21,547 nucleotides of DNA, taken from assembly GCA_009801015.1 (NCBI GenBank), contig VHZZ01002210.1, forward strand, positions 60,181 to 81,727. The letters are read 5' to 3'. Origin of the DNA: Silene noctiflora. Its lineage: Eukaryota > Streptophyta > Magnoliopsida > Caryophyllales > Caryophyllaceae. Positions 8,201 through 17,716 of the stretch are shown one piece after another. Made by a program: the position numbers and the translations under genes. Positions within the stretch are counted from its first letter, which is position 1, and every line of letters begins with the position of its first letter. The notes beneath the pieces are model-generated. The model had not been told where the DNA came from. It made no database searches and saw only the letters and a program-made list of their open reading frames with translations.

Positions 8201-11200
8201 TCACCAATGGAAGTCGGTGATGGAGATATGCGGGATGTGTTGTATTTTGGGCCACTCCTTGCCACTTGGTTTTTGACATGCTTCCGTTAGGTATGGACAG
8301 TCTAGGATCTCAAGTTTCTGAAGTGAAGTGATGTTCTGAATTGTGCCAAGTGATTTGAGAACGCCGCATGACTCAATTGTGAGGGACTGAAGTGATGATA
8401 AGCAGCTTATCCATTCTGGTAGACCGTTCAATGAGTTACAATATCTAATGGAAAGCTTTTCAAGGGCGGTCAAGTGCCTCATCCCTGTCGGCAGTATTTG
8501 TAGGGTGTCCAGAGAATCCAACTCGAGGGAACGGAGATTGTGGCTTAGGGAACTCCAACGCATATCATCGAGGTCGCCCTCTAAAGCCGGGATATATTTC
8601 AGTGATAGTGATTTCAAGGCAGTGAGATGCTTCAACGCTCCTAAAATACTTGTCCGTCTTTTGCACCCATTGATCTCAAGGCTTTGTAAGGAAGAAGAGC
8701 TCACGAATACTTCCTCAATTTCCGATAAACTCTTCGATTCCTGATGATCTTCTATCTTAATGTGGGTAAGACGACAAGCAGGGAGTGTAGTGAGATAATC
8801 AACAGTGTCTATTTCTTCCACCCTTAAATTGAGACCTAAGTTTGCAGGTCCTTCATCTACTAATATCCGGAACGACTTGTTGCTGCGCGTCACCTCAAGT
8901 GATTCTAGTCTTGGACAAGAAGGAAGAGACGTCAACATGGGGCACGAGATGATGCTTAATGTTGAGAGACGGGGAAATGGCGGTTGCCAATACTGCATGC
9001 CGCTGCTACTATCACCTTCACCAATCCCTCCCCACCATCCTTTCAGGCTTTCAAACCTCTCAATACGGAGACACTCAAGGGAAGGAAAAAATGGTGAATC
9101 CGTTGACACAGAACTACCATGAGTTACTGCATCAATCTCCATGTACTCCAAATTATTCAACTCATAAAGAATCAAGAATTTCAAATACTTCAATTTGCTC
9201 AACAATGGGATACCATGCAGCCTCTCACACCGCCGGAGCTCAATCTTGACAAGATTAGGAAGAATAATTGCCCAGTCATCCTGTGCTCTTCCCCACCTTG
9301 GAATTTCAGTACCATTATATCCAGATAACCACAACTCCATCAGATTTCGATTAGGCTGCAGCTTAGCAATCAGAGCCTCATTATTGGTTTCACGAGCTTT
9401 GAAAGTGAAGGATAGACGTACCACCTTAAGATTCTGAATGTGCTCCAAATAACTGCCTTCCCATACATTTTTCTGCTCACTTACAAGATTTTCATTGATC
9501 ACGATATTAATCCTACCCCTTAAATTGACAAGGAATTTTAAGTCTATCAATTGTCCACATTGCTTCCCAATTGAACTTACTCCTCCCACATTAAAATCAG
9601 TTAGGTCATGCAGATTAATTAGCTGGTCTATACCCAAAGGCAAGCAAGTCAACCCCGAACAGAAATTTATATCCAAGAGTCTAAGATTTACCAATTTGCA
9701 AAAATACCTTGGCCACTCTTTCAAGCTATAACAGCTATGCAATATTAAACTATGTAAATTATATAATTTTGTAATTGAATTTGGAAGTGTCTTGAGCTTC
9801 ACATTTTTAGAGAGATCTAGATATCTCAAGTGTAACAATTCACCAATTGACTCTGACAGATATTCAGCGTCTGGCACATACAAGCGTAGTGATCTTAGGC
9901 AACGCCAATTAGCTACTAGAGATTTCACCACGTCCGAGTGGACTCTTGTATTCATGTAGCATGTACGGATATTTCTTTCCTGGAAAGAGCTTCTTGTCCA
10001 TTCTCCCCCATCAAGAAATAAATGGCGATTTTTTTTGCTTAAATTATTTGGTGGACTATTTAACACAATAATCTCATCCCCCGCAACTTCTTGAGCAAGA
10101 TCGTGCATTAAATCGTGCATTTTAAATGATACGACATCGCCTAAGTCATCTTTTCTCACATCTTGAAAAAAACACCGTTTTAGTAAGATTAAAAAGTAGT
10201 CCTCATTATCACTGGTGTATCCTTGCGCCATCCAAAGGCTAATCAGCTTCCGTTTGTTGATTTCAAAATCCTTCGGGAATAAAGCACAATACCTAAAGCA
10301 ACATTTCAGAGAAGGTTCAAGATTGTTGTAGCTAATCTTCAAGATCGACATAATTGGATTCTTGGTAATTTCAATTTGAGGTAACCGGTTCTCTACAAAT
10401 GATTTCCATCTATTTGTCTGACCATATAAGAGAGTTCCTAGAACTTTTATAGCAAGAGGAACATTGCAGCATTTTTTAACAATCTTTTTGCCAATTTTGG
10501 TCAGTTCAGGGTCATCTGATTCTCGTTCAAATGCCGTCAACACAAACAAACGCCATGAATTCTCATCAGACAAACCTTTTAAAATATATTTTTTAGAGTG
10601 AGCGGCCTTTCCTAAAATCACTTCAGCCGTCTTTTCTGAACGAGTAGTAATGACAACTCGGCTTCCCCTCCCACCAATTGTCAAGTATCTTCTTAGTTTA
10701 CTCCACTCATGGGGATCTTCTGTCCAAACATCATCTAATATAAGCAAGTATGTCTTATTTTTTAGTTCTTCTTGAAGTTTTGCTTGCATTGATTGCATAG
10801 TTGATAGATCACTAGGCTTTTTATTTGTTGATGATTCTATAATATTACCTAATATTGCTTGCACATCCAATTCTTTTCCATCATGGTCGGATACACATGC
10901 CCATAACTTCTTCTCAAACATAGTTTTGAGCCGGGAATGGTTATATACAAGCCGAGCAAGAGTAGTTTTCCCTAACCCTCCTACTCCCACAACAACAACA
11001 AACCCAACATTTTCTTCGACATTGGGATCAAGCAGAATGTTTATAACAGCTTTCACATCATCCTCTCTCCCAATTATATTCTCATGGGTTTCATCTAAAA
11101 AGGAACAAGTTTCCTGTTTCCTTTTCAAAGTAGCCTGAGGCTCAACCTTAAACTCATATCTAGAATGATCCCTTGCTATAGCATCCAACTTCTGTTGGAT

Positions 11201-11578
11201 GCTCTTAACCTCATGAGAAGTATTATAACTAACAAGAATGCGATTCTTAGAAGAAAAGAAACGACTCACCTTATCTAAGACCTTCTTAGAGAACTTAGCA
11301 CCTGCATTGAATTCCTTCTGCTTAGCGATAGTGATGACCTCATCAAATAGATCATCAGCATCATATAGAATTTCATTAAGCCCACTAACCCAACTCTGCT
11401 CTCCATGGGAGAGCTCGGGTTTCCTGTCTGCATCCAAGAGCATGTTTTTGATGAAAGTGACAGAGTTGTTCAGGTTCTCGAGATCGTATTTCCACTTGTT
11501 CATGTCTCTGAGAACCGGAGATTGTAAAAGTTGAAAGACCTTGTCAGCAATGGTAACCAATGCTCCTAAGTCAGCCAT
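8201..11578 (-). CDS. Gene B: CNL disease-resistance protein, RGA-type, intact
   Basis: This is a close paralogue of gene A, 1125 aa in one coding exon, with a start context GCCATGGCT that is near ideal for plants. The coiled coil covers about 1-150, with YDADDLFDE at 72-80. The P-loop is GVGGLGKTT (198-206), kinase-2 LLILDDVW (278-285), RNBS-B SRVVITTRS (306-314), the GLPL-like box CCNVPLA (370-376), RNBS-D CFRYCALFPKD (427-437) and MHD 487-489, followed by LRRs to the end. It lacks A's 20-residue insertion. The C-terminal ITDFHW tail runs almost up to the splice donor and is longer than in C. The predicted role is a cytoplasmic or nuclear NLR immune receptor, with specificity probably carried by the divergent LRR half. 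No broken motif is seen. Confidence 0.95.
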   Translation of the reverse strand: MADLGALVTIADKVFQLLQSPVLRDMNKWKYDLENLNNSVTFIKNMLLDADRKPELSHGEQSWVSGLNEILYDADDLFDEVITIAKQKEFNAGAKFSKKVLDKVSRFFSSKNRILVSYNTSHEVKSIQQKLDAIARDHSRYEFKVEPQATLKRKQETCSFLDETHENIIGREDDVKAVINILLDPNVEENVGFVVVVGVGGLGKTTLARLVYNHSRLKTMFEKKLWACVSDHDGKELDVQAILGNIIESSTNKKPSDLSTMQSMQAKLQEELKNKTYLLILDDVWTEDPHEWSKLRRYLTIGGRGSRVVITTRSEKTAEVILGKAAHSKKYILKGLSDENSWRLFVLTAFERESDDPELTKIGKKIVKKCCNVPLAIKVLGTLLYGQTNRWKSFVENRLPQIEITKNPIMSILKISYNNLEPSLKCCFRYCALFPKDFEINKRKLISLWMAQGYTSDNEDYFLILLKRCFFQDVRKDDLGDVVSFKMHDLMHDLAQEVAGDEIIVLNSPPNNLSKKNRHLFLDGGEWTRSSFQERNIRTCYMNTRVHSDVVKSLVANWRCLRSLRLYVPDAEYLSESIGELLHLRYLDLSKNVKLKTLPNSITKLYNLHSLILHSCYSLKEWPRYFCKLVNLRLLDINFCSGLTCLPLGIDQLINLHDLTDFNVGGVSSIGKQCGQLIDLKFLVNLRGRINIVINENLVSEQKNVWEGSYLEHIQNLKVVRLSFTFKARETNNEALIAKLQPNRNLMELWLSGYNGTEIPRWGRAQDDWAIILPNLVKIELRRCERLHGIPLLSKLKYLKFLILYELNNLEYMEIDAVTHGSSVSTDSPFFPSLECLRIERFESLKGWWGGIGEGDSSSGMQYWQPPFPRLSTLSIISCPMLTSLPSCPRLESLEVTRSNKSFRILVDEGPANLGLNLRVEEIDTVDYLTTLPACRLTHIKIEDHQESKSLSEIEEVFVSSSSLQSLEINGCKRRTSILGALKHLTALKSLSLKYIPALEGDLDDMRWSSLSHNLRSLELDSLDTLQILPTGMRHLTALEKLSIRYCNSLNGLPEWISCLSSLQSLTIESCGVLKSLGTIQNITSLQKLEILDCPYLTEACQKPSGKEWPKIQHIPHISITDFHW

Positions 11579-11897
11579 GGCTTTGCAGAGTTAAATGAAG
11601 GATAGATGGAATGAGTAGCAGCTGAATAAGAGATTATGATGTGCACTTTACTGTTTCACCCTGTAAAAAATACAGTCAAAGATGCTATGTATAAATGTCG
11701 AAAAATACGATCAAAATGTTATCGCGAAAACACCCAAAAAAGATATGGATAGAATGATTTTAAGGCTCGCGCATTAATGGGACAAGCATATGTGACTAGC
11801 AGCGGCCCCTGCATTCCCTTGTAGCGTAGGAAGTGCTTTCTACTTAGGACCACCGACCACGTTACTTGAACTAACAAAATACGGAGTACAACACTTC

Positions 11898-11918
11898 TTG
11901 TAAGAGATGGTCTTACAA
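11898..11918. repeat. Short perfect hairpin in gene B leader intron
   Basis: TTGTAAGA and TCTTACAA form 8-bp arms around a 5-base GATGG loop. The same hairpin, with loop GACGG, is at 17978-17998 in the matching intron of gene C, followed in both by a similar AATGTAAGATC. It is probably an end fragment of an inverted-repeat element that was present before B and C separated. Confidence 0.6.
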
Positions 11919-12009
11919 TAACTTTAATGTAAGATCGTTTGCTGAATTGCTGGCCTTTTAAGTATTTCTGATAACCATTTTTAATTAATTAGCAACCATT
12001 TTATTGCTA

Positions 12010-12367
12010 CCTCTGTCTCGGTCATATGTTTACTTTGCCTTTGGCACAAAGACAAAAGAAAGAGGAGCAGGCCATTTGTGTTTTTATAAATACAAAGCCT
12101 CTTGTTTGTGTCCATCACGCTGAAGACGGATAGTGTCCCTCTCACAATAAGGCAAAGTGGGAGGGCAAGTGAGCGGAAATGGAGCATTTCATGGATAATG
12201 TCACTTCCATCTTCAGCTTGTGACGGATAGTGTCCGTCTTTAATGAGAATTTGTGTTATAAATAACAAGTGGACAATAATAGATGCGGGTAGGAAGCTAA
12301 ACAATTAAACAAATGAATGCGACTTCCAAAAATAGAATATATAAACAAATTACCGGGATGGAGAGAG
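12010..12367. mobile_element. Stowaway-like MITE in gene B leader intron
   Basis: The left end CCTCTGTCTCGGTCATATG and the inverted right end ATAAACAAATTACCGGGATG, closing at GAGAGAG, match the classic Tc1/mariner-type Stowaway ends. TA dinucleotides flank both sides (12008-12009 and 12368-12369). It is longer (358 bp) than usual because a foldback repeat (12117-12255) lies inside it. It is non-autonomous, with no transposase. Confidence 0.6.
12117..12255. mobile_element. Foldback repeat copy 1, nested in Stowaway-like element
   Basis: It contains GCTGAAGACGGATAGTG near its start and an inverted counterpart ending CTTCAGCTTG, then a tail with the small palindrome GACGGATAGTGTCCGTC and the end GAGAATTTGTG. 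A second copy with the same order of blocks is at 13606-13764. I cannot assign a superfamily. I recall similar GACGGATAGTGTCC repeats from Caryophyllales spacers, unverified. Confidence 0.6.
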
Positions 12368-12570
12368 TATTATTTGTTTTCAATTTCACTTTCAATTAAC
12401 TGATTCAAAGACTGCTTACTCAAACAAATACTCTATAAAATAAGAGAAATAAATGTCAAAATTAATTTAAAAAGAGGAAAATATCAGGAGACATACCTGT
12501 TCATAATTAAGAAAGATAAGATTGTCTCTGCTCTTTCTTCCTTCTAGAAATTTTAGAAATCGAATTTCAA

Positions 12571-12860
12571 TTTAATGCATGAAATTGGGGAAAATTTGGT
12601 CCAGGATTACTCAAATATAGTTTGTGGTTATCAAGAGGTAGGATAACTGTAATTTCTCCTGTGGATAACTTGGCCCGTGGTGAAATTGTCAGGCAATGTC
12701 AGCCTTTTAAGTTAGACCTGGTAAGCGGGTTATTCAGATCGGGTGTGAATCGGGTTAATTTAGGTTGGGGTTTTTCATGTTCGGCAAAATTCAAATTACA
12801 TTGAGTTGGGATGGGTCGTTTCTGGATTAGGCTTTTTGAGGCCATTATATTAAATTATTA
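12571..12860. other. Spacer with GGGTT-rich degenerate repeat
   Basis: No gene is seen. From about 12690 the sequence repeats GGGTTA/CGGGTT/GATCGGGT-like units, resembling the tract that resumes after the MITE at 12861-13231. The MITE therefore seems to have inserted into an older low-complexity stretch. Confidence 0.4.
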
Positions 12861-13231
12861 GAGCATCCTCAACCATGAAGATAGCGCGTAGCATAAAGTG
12901 GACCATTTTGTTGCAAATTGTACATATTGAGCTGAGTACCTCATATTTTATTCAATTCTTTTTGTAAAAGTGGGTTGACCCATGCTCTTTGAAGCATATT
13001 TTTGATTTTTATAGATTATTTTGTTATCAAATTTTGATTGTCTAATTAATTTTTTTTTTTATAGTATGTTAAAATAAGAGAGATAAATGATGAAAGAGAA
13101 TGATGAGGAATAAGTGTAAATTGTTGTTGGAGGTGTAAAATTAAAAAGTTGAGGAATAATGAGGTGGATGAGTAAAAAGTGATAAGAGAGAGTGGGATGA
13201 GGAAGTGTATTGAGCATGGTTGTGAATGGTC
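12861..13231. mobile_element. Tourist/Harbinger-like MITE, 371 bp
   Basis: The left end GAGCATCCTCAACCATG and the reverse complement of the right end GACCATTCACAACCATG match at 14 of 17 positions. Both sides are flanked by TTA (12858-12860 and 13232-13234), the target duplication of PIF/Harbinger elements. The inside is AT-rich with AGAGAG and GATGA tracts and no transposase. Confidence 0.7.
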
Positions 13232-13259
13232 TTAATGGATTATGGGCAATGCACAATAA

Positions 13260-13600
13260 AAAAATAGCGCATTCAGATCGAATTATACTGGTCCAATCAA
13301 TTCGGGCTACGGGTTAAGTTCAGATACCTAGTTAGGGTGTCAGATTCGGTACAAGCCGATATATTCGGGTCAGGTTATTCAGAGCGAGTCAATTTTATCA
13401 AGTCTACTTTCAACATGTTCATATTCCATGGTTTTTAAAACTCATAAACCAGGTCGATCGGATTAAATATGAATTGAGTCCGCGTAAGCATGTGTGCATT
13501 AAAATTGGATTATAATTCCTCTATTTTTCTACTTTCATCCCATTTCATTTTGTACAACTATTAAAAAAATAAATTAAACAATGAAAAAGTAATGGTAAAT
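13260..13600. other. Spacer with GGGT-rich degenerate tract
   Basis: Reiterated GGGTTA/GGGTCAGG/TCGGGT units occupy about 13300-13420, followed by AT-rich sequence. No gene, RNA or terminal repeat is recognised. Confidence 0.35.
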
Positions 13601-13605
13601 TAAAC

Positions 13606-13764
13606 AAGCTGAAAACGGATAGTACTCATCTCACAATAAGGCAAGTGAGAGGGCAAGTGGGGCAGAAATTGAGCACCCCATGAATAGTGTCAATTACATA
13701 TTGTGAGAGGGACATTATCCGTTTCAGCTTGTGACGGATAGTGCGTCTTCAATGAGAATTTGTG
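13606..13764. mobile_element. Foldback repeat copy 2
   Basis: The arm starting AAGCTGAAAACGGATAGT (13606) pairs with the arm ending ATCCGTTTCAGCTT (13730); about 32 bases on each side pair with few mismatches. A tail to GAGAATTTGTG at 13764 matches the tail of copy 1. This copy keeps the hairpin better than copy 1. It is non-coding and its superfamily is unknown. Confidence 0.7.
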
Positions 13765-14266
13765 TTTTTAGAAATAATTTTCTCAATGTCAACTATTCTA
13801 TGCATCAACTTACCTTACTGTACAAACAACACATACTCTCTTCTTAAACATCTATCTCCTCTCTGCAAGTGATGATCAGGGATTCAAAACGAAGCTCCAG
13901 TGTTAGCTAATTACATGACCAAGAATTACATTTCCAATCAGAATTCTTCAAACCAATAATCAGCAAAAACAAACAATTTTTAAAATTCTATAGGATCTTA
14001 CAAATCAAGATAATTATTTCTACTTTTAGCATAAATTAAAATATGAGAAAGTCATATAAATATGCGTATATGAAAATATTTTACGTATATGGATACAAAT
14101 TATGTAAGCTTGTGCAAACTATTAAAACAAAAGACAGCTTTATACTATTGATAGATAAATGATCAGTTAATCATACTTAAGTGCATGAGTAAAGATAATA
14201 TCATAAGGCACCGCAATTCGCAAAACATTAGAAATGAAAAAATTCTTATGTTTGCAGTTTATAAGC
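13765..14266. other. AT-rich spacer 3' of gene C
   Basis: There is no open frame or repeat that I can name. By position it should hold the end of gene C's 3' UTR, but the block shared by the B and D flanks was not found here. Confidence 0.4.
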
Positions 14267-14269
14267 TTA

Positions 14270-14700
14270 GGCTCTGTTTGGTAAAACTAACTGAAAATGT
14301 AGCTGAAACCTGGAAAGGTAGCTGAAAACTGAAAAGTTAACCGAAACCTAAAAAGGTAACTGATAAGGTAGCTGAAAATTAGGAACTGATAAGGTAGCTA
14401 ATTATATAAAAAAATGTTTGGCAAACTAGCTGAAAAAGGTAACTGATTTTAATGAAATGACGTAAAAGGAGATGATAATTATTTAATAGTATATATTTAA
14501 GGGGCAAAAAAGTAAAATAAAAGTCAATCAGGTACCTTAAATCTCAAATGCTACTCTAGGTAGCATTTCATTTCAGGTAGCTTATTTGACCAAATAAGCT
14601 ACTTGTCAAACGCTTACGAAAAAATAAGGTACCTGAAATTTTNGTCAAATAAGCTACTTTGACCAAATCAGGTACCTGAAATGCTTTGCCAAACATAGCC
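14270..14700. mobile_element. Tourist/Harbinger-like MITE with TTA duplication, 431 bp
   Basis: The ends GGCTCTGTTTGGTAAA and, inverted, GGCTATGTTTGGCAAA agree at 14 of 16 positions and are flanked by TTA at 14267-14269 and 14701-14703. The inside repeats AGGTAGCTGA/GGTAACTGA units and palindromic AGCTTATTTGACCAAATAAGCT. Gene B keeps the empty site (TGCTTAGAAATG at 8031-8042), so insertion came after the B-C split. An N at 14643 marks one unresolved base. It lies in the presumed 3' intron of gene C. Confidence 0.8.
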
Positions 14701-14889
14701 TTAGAAATGAGCTCAAGTGCGGGTCATGATAATGAGAAAAAAACATCAAAAGCAAGACATGAACTCTTAACATTAATCAAACTATTTTGTGTTTCTAAAG
14801 CAATGCCAAAGACAGAAATATATAAGAAGCCTATAAAATTATCAAGGGGCAAACATGAAACAATCATATGAAAAAAATTTAGAGCAACA

Positions 14890-14944
14890 AAGTACACCTT
14901 TATTTATATATTCTCCTGTCAGAAGAAATGATCTCAAGGATGTG
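14890..14944 (-). promoter_or_regulatory. Gene C 3' UTR with conserved splice donor
   Basis: The minus-strand exon would end AATAAAG at 14898, followed by GTGTACTTTGTTGC (GT at 14897-14896), 47 nt after the last base of the stop. It matches the gene A donor GTGCACTTTGTT almost exactly. Confidence 0.55.
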
Positions 14945-17716
14945 TCAAATGGTGATCTGAGGGATGTGTCGAATTTTAGGCCACTCCTTGCCACTTGGTT
15001 CTTGACATGTTTCTGTTAGGTTTTGACAGTCTCGGATATCAAGTTTCTGAAGGGAACTGATATTTTGAATTGTGCCAAGTGAATTGAGGTTGGGGCAAAA
15101 ATGGATCACGAGGGTACGAAGTGATGATAAGCAACTTATCCATTCAGGTAGAACTTGCAGGTTGTCAAGAGACTCCAACTCGAGGTTTTGCAGGGCGGTC
15201 AAATGCTTCATACCTGTAGGTAGAATTTGCAGGTTGTCAAGAGACACCAACTTGAGGGAACGGAGGTTATGGCGTAGGGATCTCCAAGGCATGTCATCAT
15301 CCAGGTCGTCCACTAAAGCACTGAGATTTTGCAGTGATAGTGTCTCCAAGGCAGTGAGGTGCTTCAACACTCCTGAAACACTCGTCAGTTTTTCGCACCG
15401 ATTAATCTCAAGGCTTCGTAAGGAGGAAGAGCTCTTGAATATCTCCTCAATTTCAGATAAGCTCCTCAATCTCCAATCGCTACGTATTTTAATGTCGGTA
15501 AGATGGCTAGCAGGCAGAGTAGTGAGATAACCCACACAGCTTATATCTACCACCCTTAATTTGCGATCTAGGTTTGTAGGTCCGTCACCTGGCAGTATCC
15601 GCAATGACGCGTTGCTCTGTGTCACCTGTAGTGATTCTAGGCTTGGGCAAGGAGGAAGAGATGTCAATTTGGGGCATCCATCAATGATTAACATCACGAG
15701 ACGAGGAAATTGTGGTTGCCAAAGCGGTATGCCGCTGTGGTTATCTCCTTCACCAACACCTCCCCACCATCCTTTCAACTTTTCCAACTTCCAAAATTCG
15801 AGACACTCAAGAGATGGGAAAAATGGTAAATCCTTTGCTCCGGAACTCCTGATTGCACCGGCCTCTATGGACTCTAAACTTTTCAACTGATAAAGAGACA
15901 AAAATTTGAGATGCTTCAAATTACTCAACAATGGGATGCCATGCAACCTCTCACAACACCCAACCTTAATCGAGACAAGATTAGGAAGAATGATTGACCA
16001 GTCATCCTGTCCTCTTCCCCACCTTGGAACTTCAGTACCATAATATCCATACAAGAACAACTTCATGAGATTTCGATTTGGCTGTAACTTTGCAACAAGA
16101 GCCTCATAATTGGTTTCGCTAACTTTTCCAAGAAATTGTAAACTTAAGGCCTTCAGATTCTTTAAGTGCTCCAGATAACCTTCTTCACATACATTTTCCT
16201 TCTCACTTGTAAGGTTTACGCCAATCTCGATATCAAGCGCACCCCTTAAATTGACAAGGAATTTTAAGTCTTTTAATTGTCCACTGAATGGTTTCCCAAC
16301 TGAACTCACGCTGCCCACATGAAAGTTGGTTAGATGGCGCAGATTAATCAGCTGGTCTATGCCCAAAGGCATGTAATTAATCCCGTAACTTCTACGTATA
16401 TCTAAGACCCTAAGATTTACCAATTTGCAAAAGTACTTTGGCCAACCTTCCAACCAGTAACAGTTACGCAAAATTAAACTCTGTATATTATACAAATTCA
16501 CAATTGAATTAGGGAGTGTTTTGAGGTTCTTATTGTCAGAGAGATCTAGATATCTCAAGTGTAACAATTCACCAATCGACTCCGACAAATATTCGGAATC
16601 TGGAACATATAAGCGTAATGATCTAAGGCAACGCCAGTTAGCTATTAGAGGTTTCATAATGTCCGAGTGGACCCCTGTATCCATGTAGCATGAACGGATA
16701 TTAGTTTTACAAAAATAACGTTTTGTCCATTCTCCCTCAGTCAGAAATAAATGGCGTGTTTTCTTGGTTAAGTTATTTGTTGGGCTATTTGCCACAATAA
16801 TCTCATCCCCCGTGACTTCTTGAGCAAGATCGTGCATTTTACATGATACAACATCACCTAATTCACCCTTTTTCACATCTTGGAAAAAACACCGTTTTAG
16901 CAAGATTAAAAAGCAGTCCTCACTATCACCAATGTATCCTTGTGCCATCCAAAGACTAATCAACTCCCGTTTGTCCATTTCAAAATCCTTAGGAAATAAA
17001 GCACAATACCTAAAACAATTTTTCACTGAAGGTTCAAGATAGTTGTAACTCAGCTTTAAGATAGACATAATTGGATTCTTGGTAGTTTCAATTTGAGGCA
17101 ACCGAATCTTTTCAAAAGATTCACATCTATGTGTTTGACCATATAAGAGAGATCCTAAAACTTTTATAGCAAGGGGAACATTATAGCATTTTTTAACGAA
17201 TTTTTTGCCAATTTTAGTCAATTCAGGGTTGTTTACTTCATCTGATTCTCGTTCAAATGCCGTCAACACAAACAAACGCCACGAATTTTCATCAGACAAA
17301 CCTTTTAACATATACTTTTTGGGGTGAGTAGCTTTTCCTAGTACCACTTCACCCGTCTTTTCAGAACGGGTAGTAATGACAACTCGGCTCCCCCTTCCAC
17401 CAATTGTTAAGTATCTTTTAAGCTTACTCCACTCATTGGGATCTTCGGTCCATACATCATCTAATATAAGCAAATATATCTTATGTTTTAGTTCTTTTTC
17501 GAGTTTTGTTTGCATGGATTGCATAGTGGAGACATCACTAGGTTTTTCATTAGTTGATGATTCTATTATGTCACCTAAAATTGCTTTCACATCTAATCCT
17601 TTTCCATCTTGGTCAGAGACACATGCCCATAACTTCTTTTCAAACATAGATCTGACCCTATCATGATTATATACCAGCCGAGCAAGAGTAGTTTTCCCTA
17701 ACCCTCCTACTCCCAC
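14945..17716 (-). pseudogene. Gene C: CNL copy lacking coiled coil and start codon
   Basis: The open frame of 923 codons begins GTG-GGA-GTA, exactly at the P-loop (GVGGLGKTT), where A and B are already at residue 197. The bases just 5' match the 5' UTR of B (CTGCT.CTCATT), not the coiled-coil coding region, so one deletion of about 620 bp fused leader to P-loop. The next stop upstream in frame is a TAA a few codons away. The first in-frame ATG is codon 24 (17645-17647), beyond the P-loop. NB-ARC otherwise continues: kinase-2 LLILDDVW (codons 82-89), CYNVPLA (177-183), CFRYCALFPKD (234-244), then MHD at 294-296, shortened by four residues after it. A full LRR region and a normal stop follow, with no other break. 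Probably a recent pseudogene; an NB-LRR fragment could still be made. Confidence 0.85.

Larger units (their letters stand above)
11579..12570 (-). promoter_or_regulatory. Gene B leader: non-coding exon, 875-bp 5' UTR intron
   Basis: On the minus strand a purine-rich leader (GAAGGAAGAAAGAGCAGAGA, about 12546-12527) runs into TATCTTTCTTAATTATGAACAG and a strong donor GTATGTCTCC (exon end 12497, GT at 12496-12495). The best acceptor is TCTTATTCAG, with AG at 11623-11622 and exon 2 starting at 11621, 43 bases before the ATG. The intron would span 11622-12496. The same leader, donor and acceptor occur upstream of gene C. The transcription start is not determined; 12570 is an approximate limit. Confidence 0.5.

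Noticed and set aside
8062-8279. Extra C-terminal exon of gene B (two overlapping frames starting near MARSGPK / MSKTKWQ)
   Set aside because: They overlap the gene B end in other frames and run into the presumed 3' intron. The matching frame near gene A diverges freely, so there is no coding constraint.
12622-12804. 60-codon plus-strand frame
   Set aside because: It is a translation of the degenerate GGGTT-type tract, and no domain is visible.
13059-13256. 65-codon minus-strand frame
   Set aside because: It lies almost entirely inside the AT-rich MITE at 12861-13231 and has the composition of that element.
14270-14700. hAT-type element with an 8-bp duplication
   Set aside because: The flanks share only TTA (or CTTAG if the ends are shifted by one base). 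The GGC...GCC ends next to TTA, plus the empty site in B, fit the PIF/Harbinger pattern better.
17376-17666. Antisense frame over the gene C NB-ARC that also occurs over gene A (5610-5900)
   Set aside because: Conservation is explained by the conserved NB-ARC on the other strand; the two translations differ in the way expected of a shadow frame.
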